From: an uncultured beta proteobacterium
GTDB taxonomy: Bacteria > Pseudomonadota > Gammaproteobacteria > Burkholderiales > Burkholderiaceae
NCBI GenBank assembly: GCA_903944725.1
Contig: CAJASX010000066.1
Location: 1 to 47,205, forward strand
Direction of reading: 5' to 3'
DNA: 47,205 bases
The position numbers and the translations under genes are program-made. Below, in pieces: positions 10,314-19,780 of this stretch. The first letter of the stretch is position 1. Each line of letters opens with the position of its first letter. A model generated the notes under the pieces. It did not search any database. It was not told where the DNA came from and saw only the letters and a list, made by a program, of their open reading frames with translations.

Positions 10314-11150
10314 ATGAGTTCGCAAATGATCCTTTCTAAAGCCTCAGTGCCCGTAGTGCATGAAGTTCACATTACGGATGAGTTTGGGCGGCAAAAAACC
10401 ACTTTTATCCCTTGCGAGCGTTCTTTAACGATTTATTTGGATAAACGCGAGGTAGTCACCTTAATGACGCTGGGCGCGGCTCCAGAGGCTCTGGTGTTGG
10501 GTTATTTACTAAACCAACGCTTAGTAGAGTCGCCTGAAGACATTCACAGTATTCAGGTTGATTGGGCAACCGATTCTGCAGCTGTAAAAACACACCGGAG
10601 CTCGGTTAATATCGATGCCCTGACCAGCAAGCGGGTAGTTACCACCGGTTGTGGCCAAGGTACGATGTTTGGTAACTTAATGGAAGATATGCAGCAAATA
10701 CGTTTGCCTGCTGGTCCAAGCTTAACTCAAGCAGCCATTATTTCTCTCCTAGAGACTGTGCGGGCTTACGATACGATTTATAAACAGGCTGGCTCGGTGC
10801 ATGCCTGTGCAGTGTTTGAGCGTCAGGCCGAAGATCAACTTCGTTTGCTCCATTTTATTGAGGATGTAGGACGGCATAATGCGGTCGATTCAATTTCTGG
10901 ATTACTGTGGTTAGCAAACCAACCAAGCCGTGATTTAGTGTTTTATACAACGGGGCGACTGACTTCGGAAATGGTGATTAAAGGTGCGCAAATGGGCATT
11001 CCCTTTCTCTTAACACGCTCTGGTGTAACCCAAATGGGCCTTGAGTTGGCGCAAAAAACCAATTTAACCTTACTGGCCCGATGCTCTGGTAAGCATTTTG
11101 AGATCTACAACGCGCCCGAGCGAGTTATTTTAGCTAAGCCTGAGGGCTAA
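10314..11150 (+). CDS. fdhD: Formate dehydrogenase accessory sulfurtransferase FdhD
   Basis: This 278-residue cytoplasmic protein transfers sulfur from a cysteine desulfurase to the bis-MGD cofactor of formate dehydrogenases. The family motif TTGCGQGTMFG contains the catalytic Cys113; the second Cys of the E. coli CxxC pair is absent, as in many homologues. Later it has VGRHNAVD and the TGRLTSEMV block. The gene is divergent from metG. Formate from the oxalate pathway would be the natural substrate for an FdhD-dependent dehydrogenase, but no dehydrogenase genes are in the window. Confidence 0.93.
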   Translation: MSSQMILSKASVPVVHEVHITDEFGRQKTTFIPCERSLTIYLDKREVVTLMTLGAAPEALVLGYLLNQRLVESPEDIHSIQVDWATDSAAVKTHRSSVNIDALTSKRVVTTGCGQGTMFGNLMEDMQQIRLPAGPSLTQAAIISLLETVRAYDTIYKQAGSVHACAVFERQAEDQLRLLHFIEDVGRHNAVDSISGLLWLANQPSRDLVFYTTGRLTSEMVIKGAQMGIPFLLTRSGVTQMGLELAQKTNLTLLARCSGKHFEIYNAPERVILAKPEG

Positions 11151-11189
11151 ATTACCCCAAGTATGGCAGGTTAGTTTTACAATGCCGCC

Positions 11190-11756
11190 ATGACTATTAA
11201 ATCAGATACCTGGATTCGACGCATGGCTGCAGAGGGCATGATTAACCCGTTTGAGCCTAAGCAAGTGCGCCATAATTCTGCTGGCCAAAAAATTGTAAGT
11301 TATGGCACCTCGAGCTATGGCTACGATATTCGTTGCGCTAATGAATTTAAGATTTTTACTAACATCAATAGCACGATTGTTGATCCGAAGCAGTTTGATG
11401 AAAAATCATTTGTCGATTTTTCTGGTGAGGTTTGTATTATTCCGCCCAATTCTTTTGCCTTGGCGCGCACTGTTGAATACTTCAAAATACCACGTAGTGT
11501 GTTAACCATCTGCGTTGGTAAAAGTACTTATGCGCGCTGCGGCATCATTGTCAATGTCACACCCTTTGAGCCCGAGTGGGAAGGTTATGTCACGCTTGAG
11601 TTTTCGAATACCACGCCCTTACCAGCAAAAATTTATGCAGGCGAAGGGTGTGCACAGGTACTCTTTTTTGAAAGCGATGAAGTTTGTGAGACTTCATATA
11701 AAGATCGGGGCGGAAAATATCAAGGTCAGCAGGGCGTAACCTTGCCTAAGGCCTAA
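11190..11756 (+). CDS. dcd: dCTP deaminase
   Basis: This 188-residue trimeric enzyme deaminates dCTP to dUTP for thymidylate synthesis. It carries the family signatures [21 protein letters not shown] and the catalytic Glu region [14 protein letters not shown]. The C-terminal [14 protein letters not shown] closes over the substrate. The length is close to the E. coli protein (193). It lies 40 bases after fdhD and 41 before the decarboxylase gene, all in the same direction. Confidence 0.95.
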   Translation: MTIKSDTWIRRMAAEGMINPFEPKQVRHNSAGQKIVSYGTSSYGYDIRCANEFKIFTNINSTIVDPKQFDEKSFVDFSGEVCIIPPNSFALARTVEYFKIPRSVLTICVGKSTYARCGIIVNVTPFEPEWEGYVTLEFSNTTPLPAKIYAGEGCAQVLFFESDEVCETSYKDRGGKYQGQQGVTLPKA

Positions 11757-11797
11757 GTAAGACTATCTTGGTCTTTGTCACCCATTAGAAAGTTACC

Positions 11798-14068
11798 ATG
11801 AAATTTCGCTTCCCAATTATTATTATTGATGAAGATTTTCGCTCAGAAAATATTTCAGGCTCGGGTATTCGTGATCTTGCTGAAGCAATTGAAGGCGAGG
11901 GTATCGAGGTAATTGGCTTAACAAGTTATGGCGATTTAACCTCTTTTGCCCAGCAAGCATCGCGGGCTTCTTGCTTTATTTTGTCGATTGACGATGAAGA
12001 GTTTTTAACTGATTCTGAAAGTAATGAATTACCTGCCTTAAATAATTTACGCGCTTTTATTGTTGAGGTGCGTAAGCGCAACGAAGATATTCCGATTTTC
12101 TTGTACGGTGAAACCCGCACATCGCGGCATATGCCCAATGACATCTTGCGTGAATTGCATGGCTTTATTCATATGAATGAAGATACGCCTGAGTTTGTGG
12201 CTCGCCATATTATTCGAGAGGCGAAGGTCTATTTAGATTCTCTGCCACCACCATTTTTTAAGGCGCTTACCCATTACGCCTCAGAAGGCTCGTACTCTTG
12301 GCATTGCCCTGGACATTCTGGCGGAGTCGCTTTTCTTAAAAGCCCAGTTGGGCGCATGTTTCACCAATTTTTTGGTGAAAATATGTTGCGTGCTGACGTC
12401 TGTAATGCCGTCGAAGAGTTGGGACAGTTGTTAGACCATACTGGCCCAGTCTTAGCAAGCGAACGAAATGCAGCTCGTATTTTTGGGGCTGATCATTTAT
12501 TTTTTGTCACTAATGGCACCTCAACTTCCAACAAAATTGTATGGCACTCTACGGTTGCACCAGGAGATGTAGTGCTAGTTGATCGCAATTGCCATAAGTC
12601 GGTTATTCATGCAATTATGATGATGGGGGCAATCCCCGTGTTCCTCATGCCCACCCGTAATCATTTAGGCATTATTGGGCCTATTCCCAAAGAAGAGTTT
12701 GAGTGGGCTAATATTCAAAAGAAAATTGACGCCAATCCTTTTATTAAAGATAAAAATGTCGTACCGCGGGTGATGACCTTAACGCAAAGTACATATGATG
12801 GCATTATTTATAACGTAGAGATGATTAAAGCCATGCTCGATGGCAAAGTAGATTCTTTGCATTTTGATGAAGCTTGGTTGCCGCACGCTGCCTTTCACCC
12901 GTTTTATAAAAATATGCATGCCTTGGGTGACGATCAAGCGCGACCGAAAAAGAGTTTGTTATTTTCAACCCAGTCGACCCATAAATTATTAGCTGGCTTA
13001 TCGCAGGCATCGCAGGTGTTGGTGCAAGATGCAGAGGAACGCAAGTTAGATCGCGAATCTTTTAACGAGGCCTATTTAATGCATACCTCGACTAGTCCCC
13101 AATACGCGATTATTGCCTCTTGTGATGTTTCGGCAGCAATGATGGAAACGCCGGGTGGTACAACCTTGGTTGAAGAGTCGATTGCTGAGGCAATGGATTT
13201 TCGCCGTGCGATGCGTGAAGTAGATTCGCAATTTGGAGCCGACTGGTGGTTTCAAGTGTGGGGCCCTGATGAGATTGCCGAAGATGGCATTGGTGAACGC
13301 TCAGACTGGGTCTTAAAGCCAAATGCACAATGGCACGACTTTGGTAATTTAGCTACCGACTTTAATATGCTTGATCCGATTAAGGCCACGGTGGTAACGC
13401 CTGGTTTAAATATTGAAGGTGTCTTTGGTGAAATGGGCATTCCAGCAGCAATTGTGACTAAGTATTTAGCCGAGCATGGGGTAATTGTCGAGAAGTGTGG
13501 TCTCTATTCTTTCTTTATTATGTTTACGATTGGAATTACTAAAGGGCGCTGGAACACCCTAGTTACCGAGTTGCAACAATTTAAAGATCACTTTGAAAAA
13601 AATCAGCCCTTATGGAAGGTATTGCCCGAGTTTGTGGCTAAATATCCGCGTTATGAACGCATTGGCTTAAAAGAAATTTCTGCGCAAATTCATGATTTTT
13701 ATAAAAGTCATGATGTGGCGCGTATGACTACCGAGATGTATACCTCTGATATGGTGCCCGCAATGGTGCCGGCTGAAGCCTGGGCGAAGATGGCCCACAA
13801 AGAAGTAGATCGAGTTTCGATTGATGATTTGGAGGGGCGCGTGACTGCCATGTTGGTAACGCCGTATCCGCCTGGTATTCCGCTACTCGTTCCTGGTGAG
13901 CGTTTTAATCGCCGCATTGTTGATTATCTCCAATTTGCCCGCGATTTCAATGAGCGCTTTCCAGGCTTTGAGACCGATGTGCATGGTTTAGTGAAGCGAG
14001 AGGTGGATGGGCGCAGCGAATACTTCGTTGACTGTGTAAAAACTACAGCAATAAAGAAACCAAACTAA
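11798..14068 (+). CDS. Orn/Lys/Arg decarboxylase (PLP fold I, AdiA/LdcC-like)
   Basis: This 756-residue cytoplasmic enzyme has an N-terminal receiver-like wing domain (IIIIDEDFRSENISG, residues 1-130). The PLP core has HCPGHSGGVAF, a TNGTSTSNK phosphate-binding loop, HFDEAWLPHAAFHPFY and the Schiff-base lysine K396 in STQSTHKLLAG. The C-terminal domain contains PYPPGIPLLVPGE. The size matches biodegradative arginine or lysine decarboxylases (about 715-755). The amino-acid specificity (Arg, Lys or Orn) cannot be settled from motifs. Being next to dcd is typical of Burkholderiales. The likely role is polyamine formation or acid resistance; no partner antiporter is adjacent. Confidence 0.88.
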   Translation: MKFRFPIIIIDEDFRSENISGSGIRDLAEAIEGEGIEVIGLTSYGDLTSFAQQASRASCFILSIDDEEFLTDSESNELPALNNLRAFIVEVRKRNEDIPIFLYGETRTSRHMPNDILRELHGFIHMNEDTPEFVARHIIREAKVYLDSLPPPFFKALTHYASEGSYSWHCPGHSGGVAFLKSPVGRMFHQFFGENMLRADVCNAVEELGQLLDHTGPVLASERNAARIFGADHLFFVTNGTSTSNKIVWHSTVAPGDVVLVDRNCHKSVIHAIMMMGAIPVFLMPTRNHLGIIGPIPKEEFEWANIQKKIDANPFIKDKNVVPRVMTLTQSTYDGIIYNVEMIKAMLDGKVDSLHFDEAWLPHAAFHPFYKNMHALGDDQARPKKSLLFSTQSTHKLLAGLSQASQVLVQDAEERKLDRESFNEAYLMHTSTSPQYAIIASCDVSAAMMETPGGTTLVEESIAEAMDFRRAMREVDSQFGADWWFQVWGPDEIAEDGIGERSDWVLKPNAQWHDFGNLATDFNMLDPIKATVVTPGLNIEGVFGEMGIPAAIVTKYLAEHGVIVEKCGLYSFFIMFTIGITKGRWNTLVTELQQFKDHFEKNQPLWKVLPEFVAKYPRYERIGLKEISAQIHDFYKSHDVARMTTEMYTSDMVPAMVPAEAWAKMAHKEVDRVSIDDLEGRVTAMLVTPYPPGIPLLVPGERFNRRIVDYLQFARDFNERFPGFETDVHGLVKREVDGRSEYFVDCVKTTAIKKPN

Positions 14069-14109
14069 GTAGTTAACGCCTTAAATACAACCGAATTATT
14101 TTTTTTGAT

Positions 14110-15537
14110 TTAACGATTAGTTAAGTCGGTGCGCGCTTGTTTGATTGCCGCCAACACTTGTTTTGGCGCAGTGCCACCAAGATGTGCACGGGCTTCGACC
14201 GAACCCTGTACTTGTAATAAAGCAAAGACATCTTTCGTCAATAAATGAGCTTCATCCTGCAGGCCGCAGGCAATTTGTAACTCACTAAGCGTAAGATCAC
14301 TCAACCCACAAGATTTGCTGGCACACGTTTTCACTGCTTGGGCTACTGCTTCATGGGCATCACGAAATGGCAAGCCCTTTTTCACTAAATAATCGGCTAA
14401 ATCAGTAGCCGTAGAAAAGCCTTGTTCTGCGGCAGCCAACATCACCGCCGAATTCAACGTAATATGGGGCACTAAATCGGCAAAAATGCGTAGAGTATCT
14501 AAGAGCGTATCTGCTGCATCAAAGAGCGGCTCTTTATCTTCTTGATTATCTTTGTTATAAGCTAAGGGCTGGCCTTTCATGAGGGTAAGCAAGGCGATAA
14601 GATCACCATAGACCCGACCTGTTTTGCCACGCGCTAATTCAGGTACATCGGGATTTTTCTTTTGCGGCATGATCGAGCTACCTGTGCAAAAACGATCGGG
14701 TAGATCAATAAAACCAAAGCGTGGGCTCAACCAGAGAATTAGCTCTTCGGCCAAGCGTGAAATGTGCATCATACAAGTGGCTGCTACTGCGCAAAACTCA
14801 ATTGCAAAGTCTCGATCGGATACTGCGTCTAAAGAATTCCGACATAGCCCATCAAAGCCAAGCGCTTTTGCAACCTGCAGGCGATCGATCGGATAGCTAG
14901 TACCTGCTAAAGCCGCTGCCCCAAGCGGCAATTGATTGAGGCGTTTACGACAGTCGGCCAGCCGACTGGCATCGCGACTAAACATTTCATAGTAAGCCAT
15001 CATGTGATGACCAAAGGTAATTGGTTGGGCCACTTGTAAGTGAGTATGGCCAGGCATGATGACTGCAGCGTGCTGCTCGGCTAAATCGACAAAAGCCGTT
15101 TGCAACTGAGTTAAGGCTGTTGCGCTTGCATCGATCTGGTCGCGCAAAAAGAGTCGTAAATCGGTAGCTACTTGATCGTTGCGTGAACGACCCGTATGTA
15201 GTCGCTTACCAGCATCGCCAGCTAGCTCTATAAGGCGGGCTTCAATATTCAAATGCACATCTTCCAAAGCCAGTTGCCAGTTAAATTGACCTGTGGCAAT
15301 TTCACTACGAATCTGGGCCATGCCAGTTTCAATGGCGGCTAAGTCTGCTGCGCTAATAATCTTTTGTTGCGCCAACATCGTGGCATGCGCTAACGATGCC
15401 GTGATATCGACTTGCGCAAGACGGTGGTCAAAGCCAATCGAGGCGGTATAGCGTTGCACTATCGTATCAACGGGTTCTGTAAACCGCCCCGACCAGGCTT
15501 GGGCTTTATTGGCAAGAGAATTTTTAGATGAGCTCAT
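14110..15537 (-). CDS. argH: Argininosuccinate lyase
   Basis: This enzyme splits argininosuccinate into arginine and fumarate, the last step of arginine synthesis. The fumarase-superfamily signature [12 protein letters not shown] is present, and the N terminus has [10 protein letters not shown] and [14 protein letters not shown]. An upstream TTG at 15558 extends the frame by seven codons, but the ATG at 15537 ([11 protein letters not shown]) is the better start and leaves room for the divergent hemC promoter. It is convergent with the decarboxylase gene. Confidence 0.95.
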   Translation of the reverse strand: MSSSKNSLANKAQAWSGRFTEPVDTIVQRYTASIGFDHRLAQVDITASLAHATMLAQQKIISAADLAAIETGMAQIRSEIATGQFNWQLALEDVHLNIEARLIELAGDAGKRLHTGRSRNDQVATDLRLFLRDQIDASATALTQLQTAFVDLAEQHAAVIMPGHTHLQVAQPITFGHHMMAYYEMFSRDASRLADCRKRLNQLPLGAAALAGTSYPIDRLQVAKALGFDGLCRNSLDAVSDRDFAIEFCAVAATCMMHISRLAEELILWLSPRFGFIDLPDRFCTGSSIMPQKKNPDVPELARGKTGRVYGDLIALLTLMKGQPLAYNKDNQEDKEPLFDAADTLLDTLRIFADLVPHITLNSAVMLAAAEQGFSTATDLADYLVKKGLPFRDAHEAVAQAVKTCASKSCGLSDLTLSELQIACGLQDEAHLLTKDVFALLQVQGSVEARAHLGGTAPKQVLAAIKQARTDLTNR

Positions 15538-15581
15538 AAACACAGTATATTGTGGCAAGTTATATTGATATTTTAATTCTG

Positions 15582-16529
15582 ATGCAGACTAAACCTAACC
15601 CTCTCAGTTTAACCATTGCTTCACGCGAAAGCCGCTTAGCGATGTGGCAGGCCGAATTTGTCCGTGATTGCTTGCAAAATCTCTATCCTGAGTGTGTTAT
15701 TACCATTTTAGGTATGACTACCCGTGGTGACCAGATTTTGGATCAATCACTCTCGAAAGTGGGTGGCAAAGGCCTATTTGTCAAGGAACTAGAGACTGCA
15801 CTAGAAGATGGTAGGGCAGATTTGGCGGTTCATTCTCTCAAAGACGTGCCCATGAATTTGCCTAAGGGGTTTGAGTTGGCTTGCGTTATGGAACGTGAAG
15901 AGGCTAGAGATGCCTTAGTCTCGAATGACTTTAAGTCCCTTGATGATTTGCCCAAAGGTGCCATTGTAGGTACCTCAAGCTTGCGTCGTGAAGCAGTGTT
16001 GCGGGCCTCATACCCACATTTACAGATTCAGTCTTTACGGGGCAATTTAGACACCCGTTTAGGTAAATTAGATCAGGGGCAATACCAAGCGATTATTTTG
16101 GCTGCAGCTGGGCTTAAGCGTTTAGGCTTAGGAACTCGGATTAAGGCGCTTTTACCGCTCGATCCATTTACGCCCGCGGCAGGTCAGGGCGCCTTAGGCA
16201 TTGAAATTGTTGCCCAGAATACCGCGATGCGGGCGATCTTAGCACCATTAAACGATCCTGCTACTTGGTTAGCGGTGAGTGCCGAGCGCATGGTGTCGCG
16301 CCAATTGGGGGGCTCGTGTCAGGTGCCCTTAGCAGCCCATGCAGTCTGGAATGGTGCTCAGTTAGAGTTACGCTCATTTGTGGCTAGCCCCGATGGATTG
16401 CAAATTTGCGAAGCTACTGCCAGCAGCCCAGTAGTCGATTTGGCAATGGCTGAGATACTGGGACTAAAGGTAGCTGATGATTTAATTTTGCAAGGCGCAG
16501 CCGAGTTGATTCCTGCACCACTTCCTTAA
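15582..16529 (+). CDS. hemC: Hydroxymethylbilane synthase (porphobilinogen deaminase)
   Basis: This enzyme polymerises four porphobilinogen units into hydroxymethylbilane for tetrapyrrole synthesis. It opens with [18 protein letters not shown], then has HSLKDVPM and the dipyrromethane-attachment Cys246 in [13 protein letters not shown]. The frame extends upstream to a TTG at 15552, but that overlaps the argH leader. The ATG at 15582 gives the expected length of 315. The gene is followed 21 bases later by hemD. Heme and bacteriochlorophyll share this route. Confidence 0.95.
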   Translation: MQTKPNPLSLTIASRESRLAMWQAEFVRDCLQNLYPECVITILGMTTRGDQILDQSLSKVGGKGLFVKELETALEDGRADLAVHSLKDVPMNLPKGFELACVMEREEARDALVSNDFKSLDDLPKGAIVGTSSLRREAVLRASYPHLQIQSLRGNLDTRLGKLDQGQYQAIILAAAGLKRLGLGTRIKALLPLDPFTPAAGQGALGIEIVAQNTAMRAILAPLNDPATWLAVSAERMVSRQLGGSCQVPLAAHAVWNGAQLELRSFVASPDGLQICEATASSPVVDLAMAEILGLKVADDLILQGAAELIPAPLP

Positions 16530-16550
16530 ACTAATTAGGTTGATTGGCAA

Positions 16551-17417
16551 ATGAGCATAGCAAGCAATGCGCCAACGATTATTGTGACGCGCCCAATTGC
16601 TCAGGCGCAGCATTTAATTGAACAATTACAGGCAGCGTTAACGGCATCGGCCAGCGAATTAGCTCAGCAGACTAAGGTACTTGCTTTACCTTTGCTAAAA
16701 ATTGTGCCTAAAACCGATTATCAATTGCAAGTTGAAATACCTGCGGCAATTAGTCAAGCCGATTTAGTCATTTTTGTAAGCCCGAATGCGATTGAATGCG
16801 GTATGCGATTACTCAGCGCCCCTTGGCATGAGCTCACTCCCATGCAGATTAGGGTTGGTGTAATGGGTGAGAGTAGTAAAAGAGCACTCTTACATCATGG
16901 GGTTGATGCTCATATTATTATCTTGCCACGCGATACTCAGCAGTGGGATTCAGAAGGACTCTGGCAGGCATTACAAGAAGAGCAGCAAAAACACAATTGG
17001 GATTGGGCAGAGCGCCGCGTGATTATTTTTAAAGGGGATGGTGGCCGCGAATGGCTAGCTGATACTTTATTAGCGGCGGGCGCACAGTTAGAAACTTTTT
17101 CGGTATATAGCCGTGTACCTTTAGAAAAATCAAACCCGTTGTGGCAAGCAATTCAGGCCAATTCTAATGATAAAAAGCTTTGGCTCCTCACTTCTTCTGA
17201 AGCCGTGCGTTATTTGGGTCAGCCTGATAAAGATCAGATGGCGCTAAATTTACAGCAGGCTAGCGCTTTATGTCCCCATGAAAATATTGCGAAGCTAGCC
17301 AGCGAAATTGGTTTTGGTGAAGTGCGACTCTGCGGTTCTGGCGATGCTGCCTTACTTAAAGCTAGTTTGCAGTGGGTGGAGAATTTAGTAAAAGACCCGG
17401 CAAAAACAACTCGCTAA
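16551..17417 (+). CDS. hemD: Uroporphyrinogen-III synthase
   Basis: This 288-residue protein cyclises hydroxymethylbilane to uroporphyrinogen III. Sequence conservation in the family is low, but IIVTRPIAQAQHL at the N terminus, VIFVSPNAIECGM, VIIFKGDGGREWLADTL and LLTSSEAVRYL are characteristic. It sits directly after hemC in the usual operon order. The last 56 bases overlap the 3' end of ubiC on the opposite strand, so the two genes are convergent and interlocked. Confidence 0.92.
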   Translation: MSIASNAPTIIVTRPIAQAQHLIEQLQAALTASASELAQQTKVLALPLLKIVPKTDYQLQVEIPAAISQADLVIFVSPNAIECGMRLLSAPWHELTPMQIRVGVMGESSKRALLHHGVDAHIIILPRDTQQWDSEGLWQALQEEQQKHNWDWAERRVIIFKGDGGREWLADTLLAAGAQLETFSVYSRVPLEKSNPLWQAIQANSNDKKLWLLTSSEAVRYLGQPDKDQMALNLQQASALCPHENIAKLASEIGFGEVRLCGSGDAALLKASLQWVENLVKDPAKTTR

Positions 17418-17961
17418 CTAAAAGCGGATGACCATTGAGAAAATAAATGGTGCGTCGTGCCCACAATTGTGGCGGAAGATTTGGATATCTTTTCTGACAG
17501 GCTCGCCATAACGCTTGTCTTCGGTTGAGTTGGGCAATATCTCGCACAGTTTTGCTTCTTAGTCCATAAGTATTAGCAAATAAAACTGCGCCTAAGGGTT
17601 TGTTGCCTAATTTTAATATGCGTCGGTTGTGCCCAGATGAGCTACTGGTTGGGATGACACTGCGCGCCACAACTACCGGCACACCTAGAATGCAAAGCAG
17701 TACCTCACGCACGCGACAACGCTGCAATGGTTTTTTAAATAAACCAGATTCCTCAGACAAGACATTTTGTAGTTCATCGGCAAGCACGATTACTTCAAGC
17801 CGTTGGTTAAAAGCCAGCTCAATTTTTTTGGTTAGCGACCCAGTATCACCGAGCCAGTCTTGCCAAGCTGGTGGTGCCCGATGAAGGCCACCTTTGGCGC
17901 GTAAAGTACCACCAGAATCGACTCGATTCCATACAGAACGGAGACGATTGTGGCGGACCAA
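17362..17961 (-). CDS. ubiC: Chorismate--pyruvate lyase
   Basis: This 199-residue protein removes pyruvate from chorismate to give 4-hydroxybenzoate, the ubiquinone ring precursor. Recognisable features are the active-site Arg100 in VVVARSVIP, the LWARRTIYFLNGHPLLVSE segment with Glu184 (E155 in E. coli), and the preceding LFANTYGLRS. The start codon lies two bases after the helicase stop codon, so it is probably co-transcribed with it. The low overall similarity typical of UbiC makes the motif match the main evidence. Confidence 0.85.
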   Translation of the reverse strand: MVRHNRLRSVWNRVDSGGTLRAKGGLHRAPPAWQDWLGDTGSLTKKIELAFNQRLEVIVLADELQNVLSEESGLFKKPLQRCRVREVLLCILGVPVVVARSVIPTSSSSGHNRRILKLGNKPLGAVLFANTYGLRSKTVRDIAQLNRRQALWRACQKRYPNLPPQLWARRTIYFLNGHPLLVSELFLPGLLLNSPPTAN

Positions 17962-17963
17962 AA

Positions 17964-19511
17964 TTAGCTACTACTATAAGATTTGCGAGGCCCGCCCGAT
18001 TTGGGTTTAGCAAATTTAGGGCCAGTGCGATTATCGCTTGGTCGGGCAGCACGTGAGTCTGGACGTGAATTTGAGCCTGATTCTGAACGCGCTGCATAGC
18101 CACCACTGCTGGTTTTACCTGCATAGCCACCACTGCTGGTTTTACCTGCATAGCCACCACCAGTTTTACCGGCATAAGCACCACTGCCGCCAGAGCGCCC
18201 ACCACCTGCACCAGTGCGACCACCAGGTCTGCCACCACCACCGCCGCCACCGGAACGACCACGACCACCACCAGGCCGACCAGAGCCAGCATTGGGGTTA
18301 GCAGTGGGCTCTAGGCCAGCAATAACCGATGAGGGAATATCTTGTTGGGTAAAGCGTTCAATTGCACGAATTTTGACGCGATCACGATGTTCAACTAAGG
18401 TAATAGCAGTGCCATTGCGACCAGCTCGACCAGTTCTTCCAATGCGATGAGTGTAGTCTTCAGGCTTCATTGGTAAGCCAAAATTAATTACGTGACTAAT
18501 GCGAGGCACGTCAATGCCCCGCGCAGCAACATCAGTAGCTACCAAAATTTTAGTATGGCCTTTGCGTAATGAGTCTAAGCGTCGCATACGCACTGCTTGC
18601 GGCATTGCGCCGTGTAAAGCGCTAGCTTCATAACCATTGGCACGCAAGGTATCAGCAATTTTTTCGCTTTCTACTTGAGTGCTAGCAAAGACCACCGCTT
18701 GATCTAATTCAGGATCAGAGAGGAGGTGAGCGAGTAAGCGATGTTTGTGCGCCATGTTATCGGCCCAATGCAATTTTTGTGCAATGTTGGCATGTACATC
18801 GCCAGCATGAGCTAACTCAATGCGGCCAGCTTGTTTGGTTAAGCGGGTTGCTAAAGACATTACTTTAGAATCGAAGGTAGCTGAGAACATTAAAGTTTGG
18901 CTTCGACCACGGCATAATTTGTCAATCGCTTCGAGATCTTCAGCAAAACCCATATCGAGCATGCGATCAGCCTCATCGATCACTAATTGTTGAACATCAT
19001 CTAAACGAATCGCGCGCGTTTTGTTCAAATCGAGTAAGCGACCTGGCGTAGCTACAACTAAAAGCGCACCTTTAAGTGCTTGAATTTGTTTGCCATAAGG
19101 CATGCCGCCCATCACGATGGCAATACGAATGCCTTTAATACCGCGCGATAAATTAATTGCATCTGCAGCAACTTGTTGGGCTAATTCGCGGGTTGGGCAA
19201 AGTACCAACACCTTTGGTTGAGCTCGACCTGGAACAGGTGAACCATGAGGGTTACTAGCCACTAATTGATGCAATAAGGGCAATAAAAAGGCTGCCGTTT
19301 TACCGCTACCTGTTTGACTACTCACGAGCCAATCGCTACCAGTCATTGCGGCAGGAATGACCTGTGCTTGCACGGGGGTAGGGGTAGTAAAGCCGAGCGC
19401 AGTAACATTGTTAAGCAGGGGTTCTGCTAAGCCAAAAGAGGTAAATAAAGTTGGCTCTAAGGGGTTTTTGCCTTTCATAGGCGCATGCGGGGTTTCATTT
19501 TTATAAGTCAT
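17964..19511 (-). CDS. DEAD-box ATP-dependent RNA helicase, RhlE type
   Basis: This 515-residue helicase remodels RNA, probably in ribosome assembly or cold adaptation. Motifs appear in order: Q motif region (FTTPTPVQAQVIP), I (SSQTGSGKT), Ia (PTRELAQQ), II (DEADRMLDMGF), III (FSAT), V (ATDVAARGIDVP) and VI (HRIGRTGRAGR). The last 110 residues are a low-complexity Gly/Arg/Ser tail with RGG-like stretches and a repeated nine-residue unit (GGYAGKTSS), expected to bind RNA or promote phase separation. The leader contains unusual hairpins (see 19519-19609). Confidence 0.92.
   Translation of the reverse strand: MTYKNETPHAPMKGKNPLEPTLFTSFGLAEPLLNNVTALGFTTPTPVQAQVIPAAMTGSDWLVSSQTGSGKTAAFLLPLLHQLVASNPHGSPVPGRAQPKVLVLCPTRELAQQVAADAINLSRGIKGIRIAIVMGGMPYGKQIQALKGALLVVATPGRLLDLNKTRAIRLDDVQQLVIDEADRMLDMGFAEDLEAIDKLCRGRSQTLMFSATFDSKVMSLATRLTKQAGRIELAHAGDVHANIAQKLHWADNMAHKHRLLAHLLSDPELDQAVVFASTQVESEKIADTLRANGYEASALHGAMPQAVRMRRLDSLRKGHTKILVATDVAARGIDVPRISHVINFGLPMKPEDYTHRIGRTGRAGRNGTAITLVEHRDRVKIRAIERFTQQDIPSSVIAGLEPTANPNAGSGRPGGGRGRSGGGGGGGRPGGRTGAGGGRSGGSGAYAGKTGGGYAGKTSSGGYAGKTSSGGYAARSESGSNSRPDSRAARPSDNRTGPKFAKPKSGGPRKSYSSS
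18093..18170. repeat. 27-base tandem repeat in the helicase tail
   Basis: Two identical 27-base copies (18093-18119 and 18120-18146) and a third shortened copy (18147-18170) encode the repeated GKTSSGGYA unit of the RNA-helicase C-terminal tail. The exact DNA identity suggests recent slippage and likely length variation between strains. Confidence 0.85.
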
Positions 19512-19518
19512 GTTTATT

Positions 19519-19541
19519 CATCCCTAAAAGGGATGTCTCCG
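19519..19541 (-). promoter_or_regulatory. Hairpin lying between Shine-Dalgarno and start codon of the helicase gene
   Basis: On the minus strand a GGAGA sequence (19541-19537) is followed by a perfect hairpin CATCCC-TTTTA-GGGATG (19535-19519), then seven bases and the ATG at 19511. The linear distance from GGAGA to ATG is too long for normal initiation. Folding the hairpin away would leave about nine bases, a normal spacing. Translation may therefore depend on the hairpin being formed, which could make it temperature-responsive. This is inference from the layout. Confidence 0.45.
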
Positions 19542-19571
19542 GTTGTGCGCTTTGAGTCATCTTAGGATGAG

Positions 19572-19609
19572 AAAAAAAGCGCGATGGTCTATATAAGGCA
19601 TCGACCATC
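19572..19609 (-). terminator. Terminator-like hairpin in the helicase leader
   Basis: On the minus strand GATGGTC (19609-19603) pairs with GACCATC (19589-19583), followed by GCGC and seven T residues (19578-19572). It lies 60 bases upstream of the helicase start, inside its leader. It could be an attenuator or the end of an upstream short transcript. The four-base gap before the T-tract weakens it as an intrinsic terminator. The rest of 19610-19780 shows no other feature beyond the leader of the divergent leuE-like gene. Confidence 0.4.
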
Positions 19610-19780
19610 AGACAAGCGGCAGCGGGGCTATAAACACAATTTTTTAGCAACTTTGAACTACAGTGGTGCTGAAGATGTGAAGCAAAATCGCTGAAAAGTG
19701 TAAATTGCTGGGGGCGATGTTTCAAAAAGCCTCTTATTATGGCAGGTTCACTTAATTAAAGCAAGGGTTTATCACTAGAG

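Noticed and set aside
15552..15581. Upstream TTG start for hemC
   Set aside because: It would overlap the divergent argH leader and adds unconserved residues; the ATG at 15582 gives the family length.
18093..18170. Short regularly spaced repeats resembling a mini CRISPR array
   Set aside because: The repeats are directly adjacent without spacers and encode the helicase tail, so they are coding tandem repeats.
17846..18292. Long Val/Ala-rich minus-strand frame across the helicase tail
   Set aside because: It is the shifted frame of the Gly-rich repeat DNA of the helicase; composition is an artefact of repeated GGT codons.
19501..19725. 74-codon minus-strand frame over the helicase leader
   Set aside because: It overlaps the helicase start and its leader hairpins in another frame and resembles no protein.
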